From assembly GCA_945883425.1 (NCBI GenBank), contig CAMCXM010000004.1, forward strand, positions 1 to 61,763: 61,763 nt of DNA, written 5' to 3'. Position numbers and translations under genes: made by a program. Below are positions 26,239-35,954 of this stretch, in pieces. The stretch's first letter is position 1; the number at the start of each line of letters is the position of its first letter. The notes beneath the pieces are model-generated. The model saw only the letters and a list, made by a program, of their open reading frames with translations. It made no database searches and was not told where the DNA came from. Origin of the DNA: Spirosoma fluviale (GTDB lineage Bacteria; Bacteroidota; Bacteroidia; Cytophagales; Flexibacteraceae).

Positions 26239-28890
26239 ATGAAAATATTGGAAATAAGGGCGATGCGGGGCCCGAACTACTGGTCGATACGGCGACACAA
26301 ACTCATTGTGATGCGGCTGGATCTGGAAGAAATGGAAGAGCAACCGAGCAACCAGGTTCCAGGATTTCCGGAAAGGCTGGAAGCCACTTTTCCTTCGATG
26401 TACGTTCACGAATGCAGTGAAAATGAACCGGGCGGTTTTTTCAAACGGGTTCGGGAAGGAACCTGGATGGGTCACATTGTCGAACACGTGGCACTGGAAA
26501 TTCAGACACTGGCCGGCATGGATGTGGGTTTTGGCCGTACAAGGAGTACATCCGAAAAAGGTGTGTACAATGTGGTATTCGCTTATATGGAAGAAAAGGT
26601 GGGTATGTATGCCGCCAAAGCTGCTGTTGATATTGTACAGGCACTGGTGGATAACCAGCCTTATGATATGGGACCGGACATCCAGAAAATGAGGGAGATA
26701 AGAGAAGATGAACGACTCGGGCCTTCTACCGGAAGCATTGTAAATGAAGCCGCCTCCCGCGATATTCCATTTATTCGGTTGAATCGTCATAGTCTGGTTC
26801 AGCTTGGTTATGGAATCAACCAGAAGCGAATTCAGGCTACGATGTCCGGACAAACCAGCAGCATTGCTGTTGAGATTGCCTGCGACAAAGAAGAAACCAA
26901 AAACCTGCTCGACGCTGCCAATATTCCAGTGGCGAAAGGAATGACGGTGTATGACGAAGAAGATCTGAAAGCCGTGATTGACCGCGTTGGGTATCCTCTC
27001 GTTGCCAAACCGGTGAACGGAAATCATGGAAAAGGCGCCACCATCGGAATTAAAAACTGGGAAGAAGCCGTGGCCGCACTGGCAGCCGCTAAAAAATATT
27101 CCCGTGCTGTGATTGTAGAGCGGTTCATCACCGGATACGACTATCGCCTTCTGGTGATCAACCATAAATTTATTGCCGCCGCCAAACGCACTCCGGCTGC
27201 GGTAATCGGCGATGGAAAATCCACCATTCAGCAACTGATCGACGAAGTAAACAGCGATCCAAGAAGAGGATACGGACATGAGAAAGTGTTGACTGCCATC
27301 AAGGTGGACGACATGACGATGAACATTCTCACCGAAAAAGAACTCACTCTCGATTCCGTCCTGCCGCAAGGCAAAGAAGTGTGGTTGAAGTCAACAGCTA
27401 ACTTGAGCACAGGAGGAACGGCGGACGATGTCACCGATCTGGTGCATCCTGAAAATGTGTTCATGGCGGAACGTATTTCACGAATCATCGGATTGGATAT
27501 TTGCGGAATCGACGTGATGACGCCCGATATCTCCATTCCGGTAGCCGAAGCCGGAGGTGCGATTCTGGAAGTAAATGCTGCGCCTGGTTTCCGGATGCAC
27601 ATTGCACCGACAGGCGGACTGCCCCGCAATGTGGCAGAACCGGTGATTGATATGTTGTATCCTCCCGGAAAATCAGCCCGGATTCCGATCATTGCGGTGA
27701 CCGGAACCAACGGAAAAACCACCACCACCCGACTGATGTCGCATGTGGTAAAAAGCATGGGATACAGAGTGGGCTTCACCACAACCGATGGTATTTACAT
27801 CCAGAATATTATGGTGGAAAAAGGCGACTGCACCGGACCGAAAAGTGCGGAGTTCGTCCTGAAAGATCCAACCGTGGAATTCGCTGTTCTCGAAACCGCC
27901 CGCGGTGGAATTATCCGTGCCGGACTTGGATTCATTAAATGCGACATTGGCATTGTAACCAACATTGCGGCCGATCACCTCGGATTGAAAGACATCAACA
28001 CGCTGGAAGATCTGGCCCGTGTAAAAGCGGTGGTTGTTGAAAGTGTCCGTCCCGGAGGATATGCCATCCTCAATGCCGATGACGACAATGTGTACAATAT
28101 GAGGAAAGGGCTTGATTGCAAGATTGCCCTTTTCAGTATGGATGAAAACAATCCACGGATCCGGGAACATTGCGAAGCCGGTGGACTGGCTGCCATTGCC
28201 GAAAACGGATACGTTACCATTTCCAAAGGCACCTGGAAAATACGGGTGGCGAAAATCGTGAACATTCCGCTCACGTTTGCTGGTAAAGCCATTTTCATGA
28301 TTCAGAATATTCTGCCCGTCGTGATGGCCAGTTACATCCGTGGGTTTAGTAATGAGGATATCAAAGCGGCTCTGGAAACATTCATTCCGTCTCATGCCCA
28401 GACACCGGGACGGATGAACGTATTCAACTTCCAGAAGTTCACCGTCATTATTGACTATGCTCACAATCCGGCCGGTCTTCAGGCTTTGGGCAAATTCCTT
28501 GAAAAAGTGGAAGAAACGCCGAAGGTTGGAATCATTACCGGAGTGGGCGACCGCCGGGATGAAGACATCAAGTCCTTGGGAGCGATTTCCGGGAAGATTT
28601 TTGACCAGATCATCATTCGCCAGGACAAGCACCTTCGTGGAAGACAGGACACTGAAATCGTGGAATTACTGGAGCAGGGAATCCGGGAATCTAATCCAAA
28701 TATTCCGGTGAAGGTGATTTTCAAGGAAGTGGAAGCCATTGAGTACGCAATTAAAAATGCGGTACCGGGAAGCTATATTGTGGTTTGTTCGGATGTGGTG
28801 GCCCAGGCGGTAGATGCCGTGATGCGCCTCCGTGAAGAAGAAGCCAAAGTGGTGATCAAGCCGGAAGACATTCCAAATCTCCGGTCCTGA
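26239..28890 (+). CDS. cphA: Cyanophycin synthetase
   Basis: An 883-residue two-ligase enzyme that builds multi-L-arginyl-poly-L-aspartate (cyanophycin), a nitrogen storage polymer. The N-terminal domain (1-160) is followed by an ATP-grasp domain (about 210-470, with VAKPVNGNHGKGATIGI) that adds Asp. A Mur-ligase-like domain (about 485-880, P-loop GTNGKTTTTR, then DYAHNPAGL and GVGDRRDEDI) adds Arg. The ATG at 26239 gives the canonical MKILEIRAMRGPNYWS start; 17 upstream codons are dropped. No cyanophycinase is adjacent. A strong terminator follows immediately. Confidence 0.95.
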   Translation: MKILEIRAMRGPNYWSIRRHKLIVMRLDLEEMEEQPSNQVPGFPERLEATFPSMYVHECSENEPGGFFKRVREGTWMGHIVEHVALEIQTLAGMDVGFGRTRSTSEKGVYNVVFAYMEEKVGMYAAKAAVDIVQALVDNQPYDMGPDIQKMREIREDERLGPSTGSIVNEAASRDIPFIRLNRHSLVQLGYGINQKRIQATMSGQTSSIAVEIACDKEETKNLLDAANIPVAKGMTVYDEEDLKAVIDRVGYPLVAKPVNGNHGKGATIGIKNWEEAVAALAAAKKYSRAVIVERFITGYDYRLLVINHKFIAAAKRTPAAVIGDGKSTIQQLIDEVNSDPRRGYGHEKVLTAIKVDDMTMNILTEKELTLDSVLPQGKEVWLKSTANLSTGGTADDVTDLVHPENVFMAERISRIIGLDICGIDVMTPDISIPVAEAGGAILEVNAAPGFRMHIAPTGGLPRNVAEPVIDMLYPPGKSARIPIIAVTGTNGKTTTTRLMSHVVKSMGYRVGFTTTDGIYIQNIMVEKGDCTGPKSAEFVLKDPTVEFAVLETARGGIIRAGLGFIKCDIGIVTNIAADHLGLKDINTLEDLARVKAVVVESVRPGGYAILNADDDNVYNMRKGLDCKIALFSMDENNPRIREHCEAGGLAAIAENGYVTISKGTWKIRVAKIVNIPLTFAGKAIFMIQNILPVVMASYIRGFSNEDIKAALETFIPSHAQTPGRMNVFNFQKFTVIIDYAHNPAGLQALGKFLEKVEETPKVGIITGVGDRRDEDIKSLGAISGKIFDQIIIRQDKHLRGRQDTEIVELLEQGIRESNPNIPVKVIFKEVEAIEYAIKNAVPGSYIVVCSDVVAQAVDAVMRLREEEAKVVIKPEDIPNLRS

Positions 28891-28902
28891 TCCCAATTAT
28901 GC

Positions 28903-28942
28903 ACGGACAGAGTGTTGAAAGACCAGCACTCTGTCCGTTTTA
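28903..28942 (+). terminator. Rho-independent terminator of cphA
   Basis: A perfect 12-bp stem (ACGGACAGAGTG at 28903-28914 with its complement at 28927-28938), a 12-base loop and a TTTTATT tail, 13 bases after the cphA stop. Confidence 0.85.
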
Positions 28943-28983
28943 TTAACTGACTATAAACTAAACATTGATGAATTTACAAGAAC

Positions 28984-29904
28984 ATGTCTCACCTTACCAA
29001 ACCCCAGTTGCGGGCAACGATCATGCTGTCGTTTGCCATCCTCTTAACGATTTCTGTTAACACGCTTTACAACCAGTACCGGCTCGAAAACATTTCAACC
29101 GGAAACACGAATCCGGAAGATGCCCGGATGCTGGATTCTTTGCTCGCCTTAATCCCGCCGGAAATGGAGCGCTATCCCTCGCATTCGGCTTCCTTTTTTT
29201 CGAAGGAAGAACCCGAGGTGGAAGCACCGGTGGAATTGAACCTTCATTCATTCGATCCCAACACCGTTTCAAAAGAAGACTGGCTGGAAATGGGCCTGCC
29301 GGAGAAAGTGTTCAACGGGCTCGAAAAGTACCGGTCCAAAGGCGGACGGATCCGCAAACCCGAGCAAATTCTGAAACTCTACAATCTCGAGCCATCGATC
29401 GGGCAGCAACTGGTGCCGTTCGTGAAAACGGACAGTACCAATATTTTCGCCCGCAGCGCCTTTCCGAAAAGAGAGTTTAAGCCCTACACACCCAAACCGG
29501 TGGTGCCTCCGTTTGATCTGAACAAGGCCGATTCCAACCAATTGAAAAATGTGTTTGGGATTGGAGGAAAAACTGCCGCACGCATTCTCAAATACCGGAA
29601 CAGCATTGGTGGTTTCCTTCAGAAAGAACAGGTGTTTGAGGTTTGGGGACTGGATACCGTTGTGGTGGAAGAACTTTTTAAGAAATCCTATCTCCCGCCA
29701 AATCCGGAGATTACCCGACTGAAAATCAACCAGCTGACAGAGGAAGAACTGGCGAACAATCCCTACATCCGGAAAGGCATGGCCAGGATTATCGTGAAAT
29801 ACCGGACCCAGCACGGACCCTACAAATCGGCCGAAGATTTATTGAAGATCAAAATCCTGAAACCGGACGTGGTTTCAAAAATCAGCCCGTATCTTGAATT
29901 CTGA
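28984..29904 (+). CDS. Helix-hairpin-helix domain protein (ComEA-like)
   Basis: A 306-residue protein with an N-terminal hydrophobic anchor (residues 13-28) and repeated helix-hairpin-helix units. One lies around residues 80-135. The clearest is around 178-225 (FDLNKADSNQLKNVFGIGGKTAARIL), and another lies at the C-terminus. The FDLNKAD...GIG pattern is that of ComEA, the periplasmic DNA receptor of natural transformation, although Bacteroidota members are longer. With the ComM-like ATPase 3 kb upstream it hints at competence, but HhH proteins have other roles. Confidence 0.85.
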   Translation: MSHLTKPQLRATIMLSFAILLTISVNTLYNQYRLENISTGNTNPEDARMLDSLLALIPPEMERYPSHSASFFSKEEPEVEAPVELNLHSFDPNTVSKEDWLEMGLPEKVFNGLEKYRSKGGRIRKPEQILKLYNLEPSIGQQLVPFVKTDSTNIFARSAFPKREFKPYTPKPVVPPFDLNKADSNQLKNVFGIGGKTAARILKYRNSIGGFLQKEQVFEVWGLDTVVVEELFKKSYLPPNPEITRLKINQLTEEELANNPYIRKGMARIIVKYRTQHGPYKSAEDLLKIKILKPDVVSKISPYLEF

Positions 29905-29924
29905 TTCGTAGTTTTGCCGGAATT

Positions 29925-31688
29925 ATGGAAAGTCAGGAAAAGGCCGGTAAGATATTTGATAATCAAACGCTGAAACGCCTTCTGCCTTTTCTGGGTCCAT
30001 ACAAGTCCACGTTTTATTCCCTGATTTCCCTCACGGTTTTTCTGGGATTTCTGTCTCCGCTTCGGCCGATCATCATCCAGTATGCCATCGATAACTTCGT
30101 TTCCACCAAAAGTTATTCCGGCCTACTCAACATGGTGCTCATCATGTTCGGCATTCTGTTCCTTCAGGCCATCGGCACCTATTTTCAAACCTACCTCAGT
30201 TCCTGGCTGGGGCAGACCATCATCCGGGACATCCGCGTTCGTTTGTACCGCCACCTGCTTGGATTGAAAGTCCGTTTTTTCGACACCACCCAGATTGGCC
30301 GGCTCGTTACCCGCAACATTTCCGACATCGAAACCATTGCCGATGTGTTCAGCGAGGGACTGGCAGCCATGGCCGGCGATCTGCTTCAGCTGGTTTTCAT
30401 TCTGATCTACATGTTTTACATCGACTGGCGCCTTACGCTGGTGAGCTTGTCGATGCTCCCTTTCCTTCTGATCAGCACCTACGTGTTCAAGGAACGAATC
30501 AAAGTAACGTTTAATGAAGTCCGATCCGCGGTGGCCAACCTCAATACCTTTGTTCAGGAGCATATTACCGGGATGAGTGTGGTGCAGATTTTCGGAGCCG
30601 AAAAACAGGAGCACGAGAAGTTTGTGGCCATCAACGAACAGCACCGCAAATCCAATATTCGTTCCGTCCTTTATTATTCGATTTACTTTCCGGTGGCCGA
30701 GGTGATTTCGGCTTTGGGAACCGGACTTCTGGTCTGGTACGGAGCGCAGGGGGCTTTGGAAGGAAAGTTTACCCTGGGAATGCTCACGGCGTTCATCATG
30801 TACATCGCCATGTTTTTCCGTCCGATCCGAACGATCGCCGACCGGTTTAACACACTGCAACTGGGATTGGTCAGCACCGAACGTATTCTGAAACTGCTCG
30901 ATCACACCGATACCGTGCAGGATTCCGGCACTCTGGTGAAAGATCATTTGAAAGGGGATATCTCGTATCGCAACGTTGACTTTTCCTACAACGAAGGGCA
31001 GCCGGTTCTTCACCAGATTTCATTTGAGGTGGCCCATGGAAAATCCATTGCGCTGGTTGGGTCGACCGGTTCCGGAAAGTCCAGCATCATCAATCTTCTC
31101 ACCCGGTTTTATGAAATCAATGGCGGGCAGATTCTGCTTGATGGAGAACCGATCGAAAATTATTCCCTCACCTATCTCAGAAAAAGCATCGGTTTGGTTT
31201 TGCAGGATGTGTTCCTGTTCAGGGGCAGTATCCGCGACAACATCACCCTTGGAAATCCCGACATTACAGAGGAGCAGGTAAAAGCCGCCGCCGAATTGGT
31301 GGGCGCCAATCGCTTTATCGATCAGCTTCCGGGATGGTACGATTACAATGTGATGGAACGGGGAAATACCCTTTCTGTCGGACAGCGACAATTGATTTCC
31401 TTTGTGCGGGCCATGGTGTACCAGCCTGCCATTCTCATTCTGGACGAAGCCACCAGTTCGGTCGATTCCGAAACGGAGGAACTCATCCAGCAGGCCATCG
31501 ACAAAATTATGGAAGGACGGACCAGTGTTGTGGTGGCACACCGGCTTTCCACCATACAGAAGGCCAACCAGATTCTGGTGCTGGAGAAAGGAAAAATAGT
31601 GGAAAGAGGAAATCATGAGCAGCTCCTGGCGATGGGAGGTGCCTATGCGCAACTTTACGAGATCCAGTACAAGAATCATGTTTTATAA
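29925..31688 (+). CDS. ABC transporter, fused permease and ATP-binding (MsbA-like exporter)
   Basis: A 587-residue half-transporter. Six transmembrane helices occupy about residues 20-320. The nucleotide-binding domain follows, with Walker A GSTGSGKSS (about 376-384), signature LSVGQRQ (about 482) and Walker B ILILDEATSSVDSE (about 502). It works as a homo- or heterodimer exporting lipids, peptides or drugs; the substrate is not evident. It lies 20 bases after the HhH gene and may be co-transcribed with it. Confidence 0.93.
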   Translation: MESQEKAGKIFDNQTLKRLLPFLGPYKSTFYSLISLTVFLGFLSPLRPIIIQYAIDNFVSTKSYSGLLNMVLIMFGILFLQAIGTYFQTYLSSWLGQTIIRDIRVRLYRHLLGLKVRFFDTTQIGRLVTRNISDIETIADVFSEGLAAMAGDLLQLVFILIYMFYIDWRLTLVSLSMLPFLLISTYVFKERIKVTFNEVRSAVANLNTFVQEHITGMSVVQIFGAEKQEHEKFVAINEQHRKSNIRSVLYYSIYFPVAEVISALGTGLLVWYGAQGALEGKFTLGMLTAFIMYIAMFFRPIRTIADRFNTLQLGLVSTERILKLLDHTDTVQDSGTLVKDHLKGDISYRNVDFSYNEGQPVLHQISFEVAHGKSIALVGSTGSGKSSIINLLTRFYEINGGQILLDGEPIENYSLTYLRKSIGLVLQDVFLFRGSIRDNITLGNPDITEEQVKAAAELVGANRFIDQLPGWYDYNVMERGNTLSVGQRQLISFVRAMVYQPAILILDEATSSVDSETEELIQQAIDKIMEGRTSVVVAHRLSTIQKANQILVLEKGKIVERGNHEQLLAMGGAYAQLYEIQYKNHVL

Positions 31689-31744
31689 CCGGCGTCTTGC
31701 ATTCTCTCAAAAATTGGGGCTTTTTTGCCGGTGAATCTGAAATT

Positions 31745-32371
31745 ATGCTCAAAAAGCCATACATGGTAGGGATAACCGGAGGAAGTGCTTCCGGTAAAAC
31801 ATTGTTCATCAGACGATTGCTTGATTCTTTTGGCGAAGATCAGATCTGTTTGCTATCGCAGGACAACTATTACAGGGAGAGGCATCTGCAGCCGAAAGAC
31901 GAGAAAGGATACGAAAATTTTGACCTTCCGGAGAGCATCGACAACCAGCAGTTTATAAAAGATATTGAAGCACTCCACAATGGAAAGGAGGTTCAGAAGC
32001 TCGAATACACGTTCAATAATCCGAACATGATTCCAAAGTTGCTGACCTTTAAACCAGCTCCGGTCATCGTGGTGGAAGGCATCTTTGTATTTTATTTTCA
32101 GGAGATTCTGAAGAAGCTTGACCTGCGGGTGTTCATCGACGCTGAGGAGCACATCAAATTAAAAAGAAGAATCAAACGGGATGGCCAGGAACGGGGCTAT
32201 GATCTGGAAGATGTGTTGTACCGCTACGAAAACCACGTGGCCCCAACGTTCGACCGGTTTATCCGTCCGTTCAAAGCTGACGCCGATCTCATTGTGCCCA
32301 ACAACAAGAGCTTCGACCACGCACTGGAAGTGATTGTTACTTTTCTGAAAATCAAAACGGGCGCCAACTAA
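31745..32371 (+). CDS. udk: Uridine kinase
   Basis: A 208-residue P-loop kinase phosphorylating uridine and cytidine to UMP/CMP. P-loop GGSASGKT at residues 12-19, the substrate loop SQDNYYRE, the NFDLPESID segment, and RRIKRDGQERGYDLEDVL are diagnostic. The ATG at 31745 is used; an in-frame ATG at 31697 adds a tail without family similarity. It ends at a bidirectional terminator shared with adk. Confidence 0.92.
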   Translation: MLKKPYMVGITGGSASGKTLFIRRLLDSFGEDQICLLSQDNYYRERHLQPKDEKGYENFDLPESIDNQQFIKDIEALHNGKEVQKLEYTFNNPNMIPKLLTFKPAPVIVVEGIFVFYFQEILKKLDLRVFIDAEEHIKLKRRIKRDGQERGYDLEDVLYRYENHVAPTFDRFIRPFKADADLIVPNNKSFDHALEVIVTFLKIKTGAN

Positions 32372-32411
32372 AAAGCCAGACTTTTCAGCCCGGCTTTCCA
32401 TTATTTTTTTG
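32372..32411. terminator. Bidirectional terminator between udk and adk
   Basis: AAAGCC at 32372-32377 pairs with GGCTTT at 32392-32397. Read from adk (minus strand) the stem runs straight into a T-run (GGCTTTTTAG). Read from udk, a T-rich stretch follows a few bases later. The stem is short, so efficiency is uncertain. Confidence 0.5.
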
Positions 32412-32418
32412 TTCACTC

Positions 32419-32991
32419 TTAAAGAGAGTCCATAACTGTACAAAGGTTGCCGAAGATTTCTTCGATCTCCCCGATGCCGTACACCGAATGAAATTTTCCC
32501 TGGGCCTTATAAAAATCGGCCACCGGTCTGGTTTTGGTGTTGTATTCCGTTACTCTTTGTGCAATGAGCGTTTCGTTCTGGTCATCGGGACGGCCGGAAG
32601 ACTGACCACGAATCAAAAGGCGGCTGATGAGTTCCTGCTCTTCCACTTCCAGGGCAATCATGGCAGAAATGCCGGTTCCTCTGCTTTTTAGCAACACATC
32701 CAGGGCCTCGGCCTGTGGGATGGTTCGTGGAAATCCATCGAAAATAAATCCGTTGGATGATGGGTTCTGCGCCAGTTTGTTGTCGATCATACCGATCACC
32801 ACGTCATCGGGAACCAGCATTCCGGCGGCCATCAGTCCCTTTGCTTTCAAGCCCAGTTCGGTACCCGCCGCAATTTCGGAACGTAGAAGATCGCCGGTTG
32901 ATAAATGAACCAACTGGTATTTGTCGATAAGTTTGGCGGACTGTGTGCCTTTACCTGCACCCGGAGGGCCAAATAGGACGATATTGAGCAT
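32419..32991 (-). CDS. adk: Adenylate kinase
   Basis: A 190-residue short-form adenylate kinase (no zinc/LID insertion), interconverting ATP + AMP and 2 ADP. P-loop GPPGAGKGT at residues 8-16, NMP-binding STGDLLRSE, FDGFPRT and the short LID GRPDDQNET are all present. Upstream, TATACTTG at 33027-33020 on the minus strand is a near-match to the -7 promoter element. Confidence 0.96.
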   Translation of the reverse strand: MLNIVLFGPPGAGKGTQSAKLIDKYQLVHLSTGDLLRSEIAAGTELGLKAKGLMAAGMLVPDDVVIGMIDNKLAQNPSSNGFIFDGFPRTIPQAEALDVLLKSRGTGISAMIALEVEEQELISRLLIRGQSSGRPDDQNETLIAQRVTEYNTKTRPVADFYKAQGKFHSVYGIGEIEEIFGNLCTVMDSL

Positions 32992-33165
32992 GCGAATCGA
33001 TGGATCTGTAAAAGGACCGCAAGTATAATACTTTGAAGGCCCTCATGGTTCTCATTTTTTGTGTTTGAAATCAGTTTTTTACCAAACAATTTTCAGTTCG
33101 GTATTCTTTTGTGTCTGGTACCTTTTTCCAAACCGGTTTTGAAGTCGGAAAAGAAATCAGCCTGA

Positions 33166-34656
33166 ATGAGCATATATCCTCAAAAACATAAAAAAGTAAT
33201 CGTCATTGGAGCCGGTGTTTCCGGACTGGCAACGGGCATACGGCTTGCCAGTCAGGGTTTTGATGTCACCATTCTGGAGGCCAATGATTATCCGGGTGGA
33301 AAACTGTCGGAGTTCCGGCTGGGAAATTACCGGTTTGATGCGGGCCCTTCTTTGTTCACCATGCCCCAACTGGTGGAAGATCTCTACCGGATCGCCGGAA
33401 AAAAACCGGAATCCTTTCGGTATAAAAAACTGGAGGAGGTCTGCCGCTACTTTTTTCCGGACCGTACCCGCTTTACCGCACCCGCCAATCCGGAGCAACT
33501 GGCCCGGACCATCGCCTCAGAACTGGGCGAAACGCCTGAAACAGTGAGCCGCTATCTGACCAGAAGCCGCTTCAAATACGAAACCATCGGGTCCCTGTTT
33601 CTGGAACGCTGTCTCCGGAAACTGTCCACCTTCTTCAACCATCGTGCTTTTCGTGCCTACCTCAATCTGGGAAAGCTCGGGTTGTTTCGTTCGCTCAATT
33701 CCTATAACAAATCCATTTTCCAAAATCCCAAAACGGTTCAGATTTTCAACCGGTACGCCACCTACAATGGGTCCGATCCGTACCAGACATCGGCGGTGAT
33801 GAGCATGATTCCGCATCTGGAGTTTGGCATCGGCGCCTTTTTTCCGGAAGAAGGCATGATTCAGATTACTGGTTCCCTGGTGAATCTGGCAAAGGAATCC
33901 GGCGTGGAGCTGATTCTGAATTCGCCCGTTCGGAAACTGGAAACCAATGGCAACCGAATTACGGGAGTAAGGACGGAATCCAGATTCTACGAAGCGGATC
34001 TTGTTGTCTCGGCCATCGATGTGAGCCAGACTTATTCAAAGTTACTGGGCATGAAAGGTCAGGGTGATGTGTATCTGAATCTTCCCAAATCGACATCGGC
34101 CATTATCTGGTACCTGGGCATTTCGAAAGCCACTCCCGAAACAGGACTCCACAATATTTTCTTTAGCCATGATTACCGGAAGGAGTTTGAAGATCTGTTC
34201 CAACGGAAAGCGATGCCGTCTGATCCCACGATTTACCTCAACATCAGCTCGAAAGAACGAAAAGGCGATGCGCCTGATAATTCAGAAAACTGGTTTGTGA
34301 TGGTCAATGCGCCGGCAAACGAAGGACAGGACTGGGACCGGATCATTCCGGAAACAAGAGCAAACGTTTTGAAGCGACTTTCCGAAGAACTTGGCTTTGA
34401 TGTGGAGTCAGCAATCGAAGAAGAAACCGTTCTGGAACCCAGAACACTGGAATCAAGGACGGGATCTGTGGGAGGTGCACTATATGGCAGCAACAGCAAC
34501 AGTCCCTTCGCGGCTTTTTTACGGCACGCCAATTACAGCTCGGCTTTCCGGAATCTGTTTTTTTGCGGAGGGTCCGTGCATCCCGGAGGTGGAATTCCGC
34601 TGGCTTTGCAAAGTGCGGCTCTGGTGTCAGAATATGTAAAGGAGAAACATGAGTAA
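33166..34656 (+). CDS. Carotenoid desaturase of the CrtI/CrtD family
   Basis: A 496-residue FAD-dependent flavoprotein. The dinucleotide-binding GAGVSG (residues 15-20) and GGKLSEF are followed by the substrate-entry region (FDAGPSLFTMP), and the C-terminal FFCGGSVHPGGGIPLALQSA is the CrtI-family signature. The family desaturates phytoene, or in Bacteroidota 1-hydroxycarotenoids (CrtD). The GPSLFTMP segment looks to me more like CrtD than phytoene desaturase, but this is from memory. No other carotenoid genes (crtB, crtZ, crtY) lie in the window. Confidence 0.85.
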   Translation: MSIYPQKHKKVIVIGAGVSGLATGIRLASQGFDVTILEANDYPGGKLSEFRLGNYRFDAGPSLFTMPQLVEDLYRIAGKKPESFRYKKLEEVCRYFFPDRTRFTAPANPEQLARTIASELGETPETVSRYLTRSRFKYETIGSLFLERCLRKLSTFFNHRAFRAYLNLGKLGLFRSLNSYNKSIFQNPKTVQIFNRYATYNGSDPYQTSAVMSMIPHLEFGIGAFFPEEGMIQITGSLVNLAKESGVELILNSPVRKLETNGNRITGVRTESRFYEADLVVSAIDVSQTYSKLLGMKGQGDVYLNLPKSTSAIIWYLGISKATPETGLHNIFFSHDYRKEFEDLFQRKAMPSDPTIYLNISSKERKGDAPDNSENWFVMVNAPANEGQDWDRIIPETRANVLKRLSEELGFDVESAIEEETVLEPRTLESRTGSVGGALYGSNSNSPFAAFLRHANYSSAFRNLFFCGGSVHPGGGIPLALQSAALVSEYVKEKHE

Positions 34657-34934
34657 CCGATAAACGGAACGCCATTGTATTGAGGCTCTTTCCAAACCAA
34701 ATCGGAAAACGTACCATTCTTTCACTAAAATTGCACCCATCGGCCAACAGAAATACAGGTCAACCATCTGGTGAAAAGTAAATGAAATCCAACCACCCGG
34801 TTTTCTCCGGAAGAAAAAGTCTGTTGATGGGGATGGAAAACCAGAACCCCAATTTCTTTGCCAGAATCTGCTCTCCATCAGAGCGATTTTTTCAGGATGG
34901 AATGAAGTTGATTTCCGGCACAGGATTTTTTCAC

Positions 34935-35759
34935 ATGATTCGATACAAAGCGTTGGGCTTTAGGTGTTCCGGTTCTGGAATCCAATTCATTTTTTTGGCT
35001 TTCATTCTCTTTGCGTGTTCCAATCATAAAGAAGGAAGTGAGATTGAAAAGCTTCCGATTTACCAGACGGAGAAGTTTGTGGTGGTTCCGGGTGAAAAGC
35101 TGGAATACGAGGCTTCGGCTGGTGTTTTCCGGATGGGGAATCTGGTTCTGGAAGTATTGCAGTCCAATGAACTGATGTTGGGAAAAGTGTGCACCCACAT
35201 CAAGGCCAATGCGCAGACAAGGTCCGGCATATCCTGGTTGTCGGAAATCCGGCATGACTGGGACAGCTGGATCGACACATCCAACGGAATCTCGGTCTGC
35301 ATGCACCGGAAGGTTCAGGAAAACAAATACCGGGCGGAGCAGGATATGTGGTTTTATTCCGACAGCAATTTTGTGGTGCAACAGGAACTGCACAAGCAGG
35401 GACAACCCAAAAAGACATTTCCCATGGAGCCAAACCGGATGAGCGACCTGGTGAATACGATGTGGAAACTTCGGTATACGCCTTTCGACGACCGTAAAAC
35501 AGGCGACACGCTGCACTATGCTTCCTTTTTCGATGGCGAGTTCATCGTGTTGAAGGTGAAATACGGTGGCGTGAAAAACCTGAAATGGAAGGGTAAGATT
35601 TTGCCCTGTTATGTATTGTATCCGACGGGTTTGCAGTCACGGTATCTTCGTGGAAAAGATCCGTCCGAAATCTGGATTGAAAAAGGCGACAGACGCAGAC
35701 CTCTGAAAATCAAGGTATCAACTTACCTGGGAAATTTGTCGGTTGACCTTAAAGCCTGA
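34935..35759 (+). CDS. DUF3108 domain lipoprotein
   Basis: About 274 residues from the ATG at 34935, which gives a type II signal peptide ending in lipobox LFAC; the frame extends upstream to 34782 without signal features. The body matches DUF3108 (PGEKLEYEASAGVFRMGNLVLEV at the start and a C-terminal beta-rich part ending in LPCYVLYPTG and WIEKGDRRRPLKI). The function of DUF3108 is unknown; members are envelope proteins. The 278 bases before it hold no other gene. Confidence 0.8.
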   Translation: MIRYKALGFRCSGSGIQFIFLAFILFACSNHKEGSEIEKLPIYQTEKFVVVPGEKLEYEASAGVFRMGNLVLEVLQSNELMLGKVCTHIKANAQTRSGISWLSEIRHDWDSWIDTSNGISVCMHRKVQENKYRAEQDMWFYSDSNFVVQQELHKQGQPKKTFPMEPNRMSDLVNTMWKLRYTPFDDRKTGDTLHYASFFDGEFIVLKVKYGGVKNLKWKGKILPCYVLYPTGLQSRYLRGKDPSEIWIEKGDRRRPLKIKVSTYLGNLSVDLKA

Positions 35760-35769
35760 TCCCGTTTCC

Positions 35770-35799
35770 TGCAACATTCTGAAAAAAGGTGTTGCATTT
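35770..35799 (+). terminator. Weak terminator-like hairpin after the DUF3108 gene
   Basis: TGCAACA (35770-35776) and TGTTGCA (35790-35796) form a 7-bp stem with a 13-base loop followed by only three T. It is a plausible but weak terminator. Confidence 0.35.
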
Positions 35800-35954
35800 C
35801 AATGTATTATTCTGTAAAGTTGGTTATCGTTCAAGAAGTATCTTAAGCGGATTTCAACAAAATGGATTTCTTGTTAACAGAATTTCAAAAAAGAAATCCG
35901 TTGCTTGAAATATTTCAAATGACGAGGAGAGGTTGATCATTTAAATCCGTGTGG

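Noticed and set aside
26173-27369. 398-codon frame antisense to cyanophycin synthetase
   Set aside because: Pure shadow of a conserved gene; His/Phe-rich composition and no recognisable domain.
26482-32240. Further parS sites at other CACGTG sequences (in cphA and udk)
   Set aside because: The flanking arms do not match the parS consensus; they are chance CACGTG hexamers in coding sequence.
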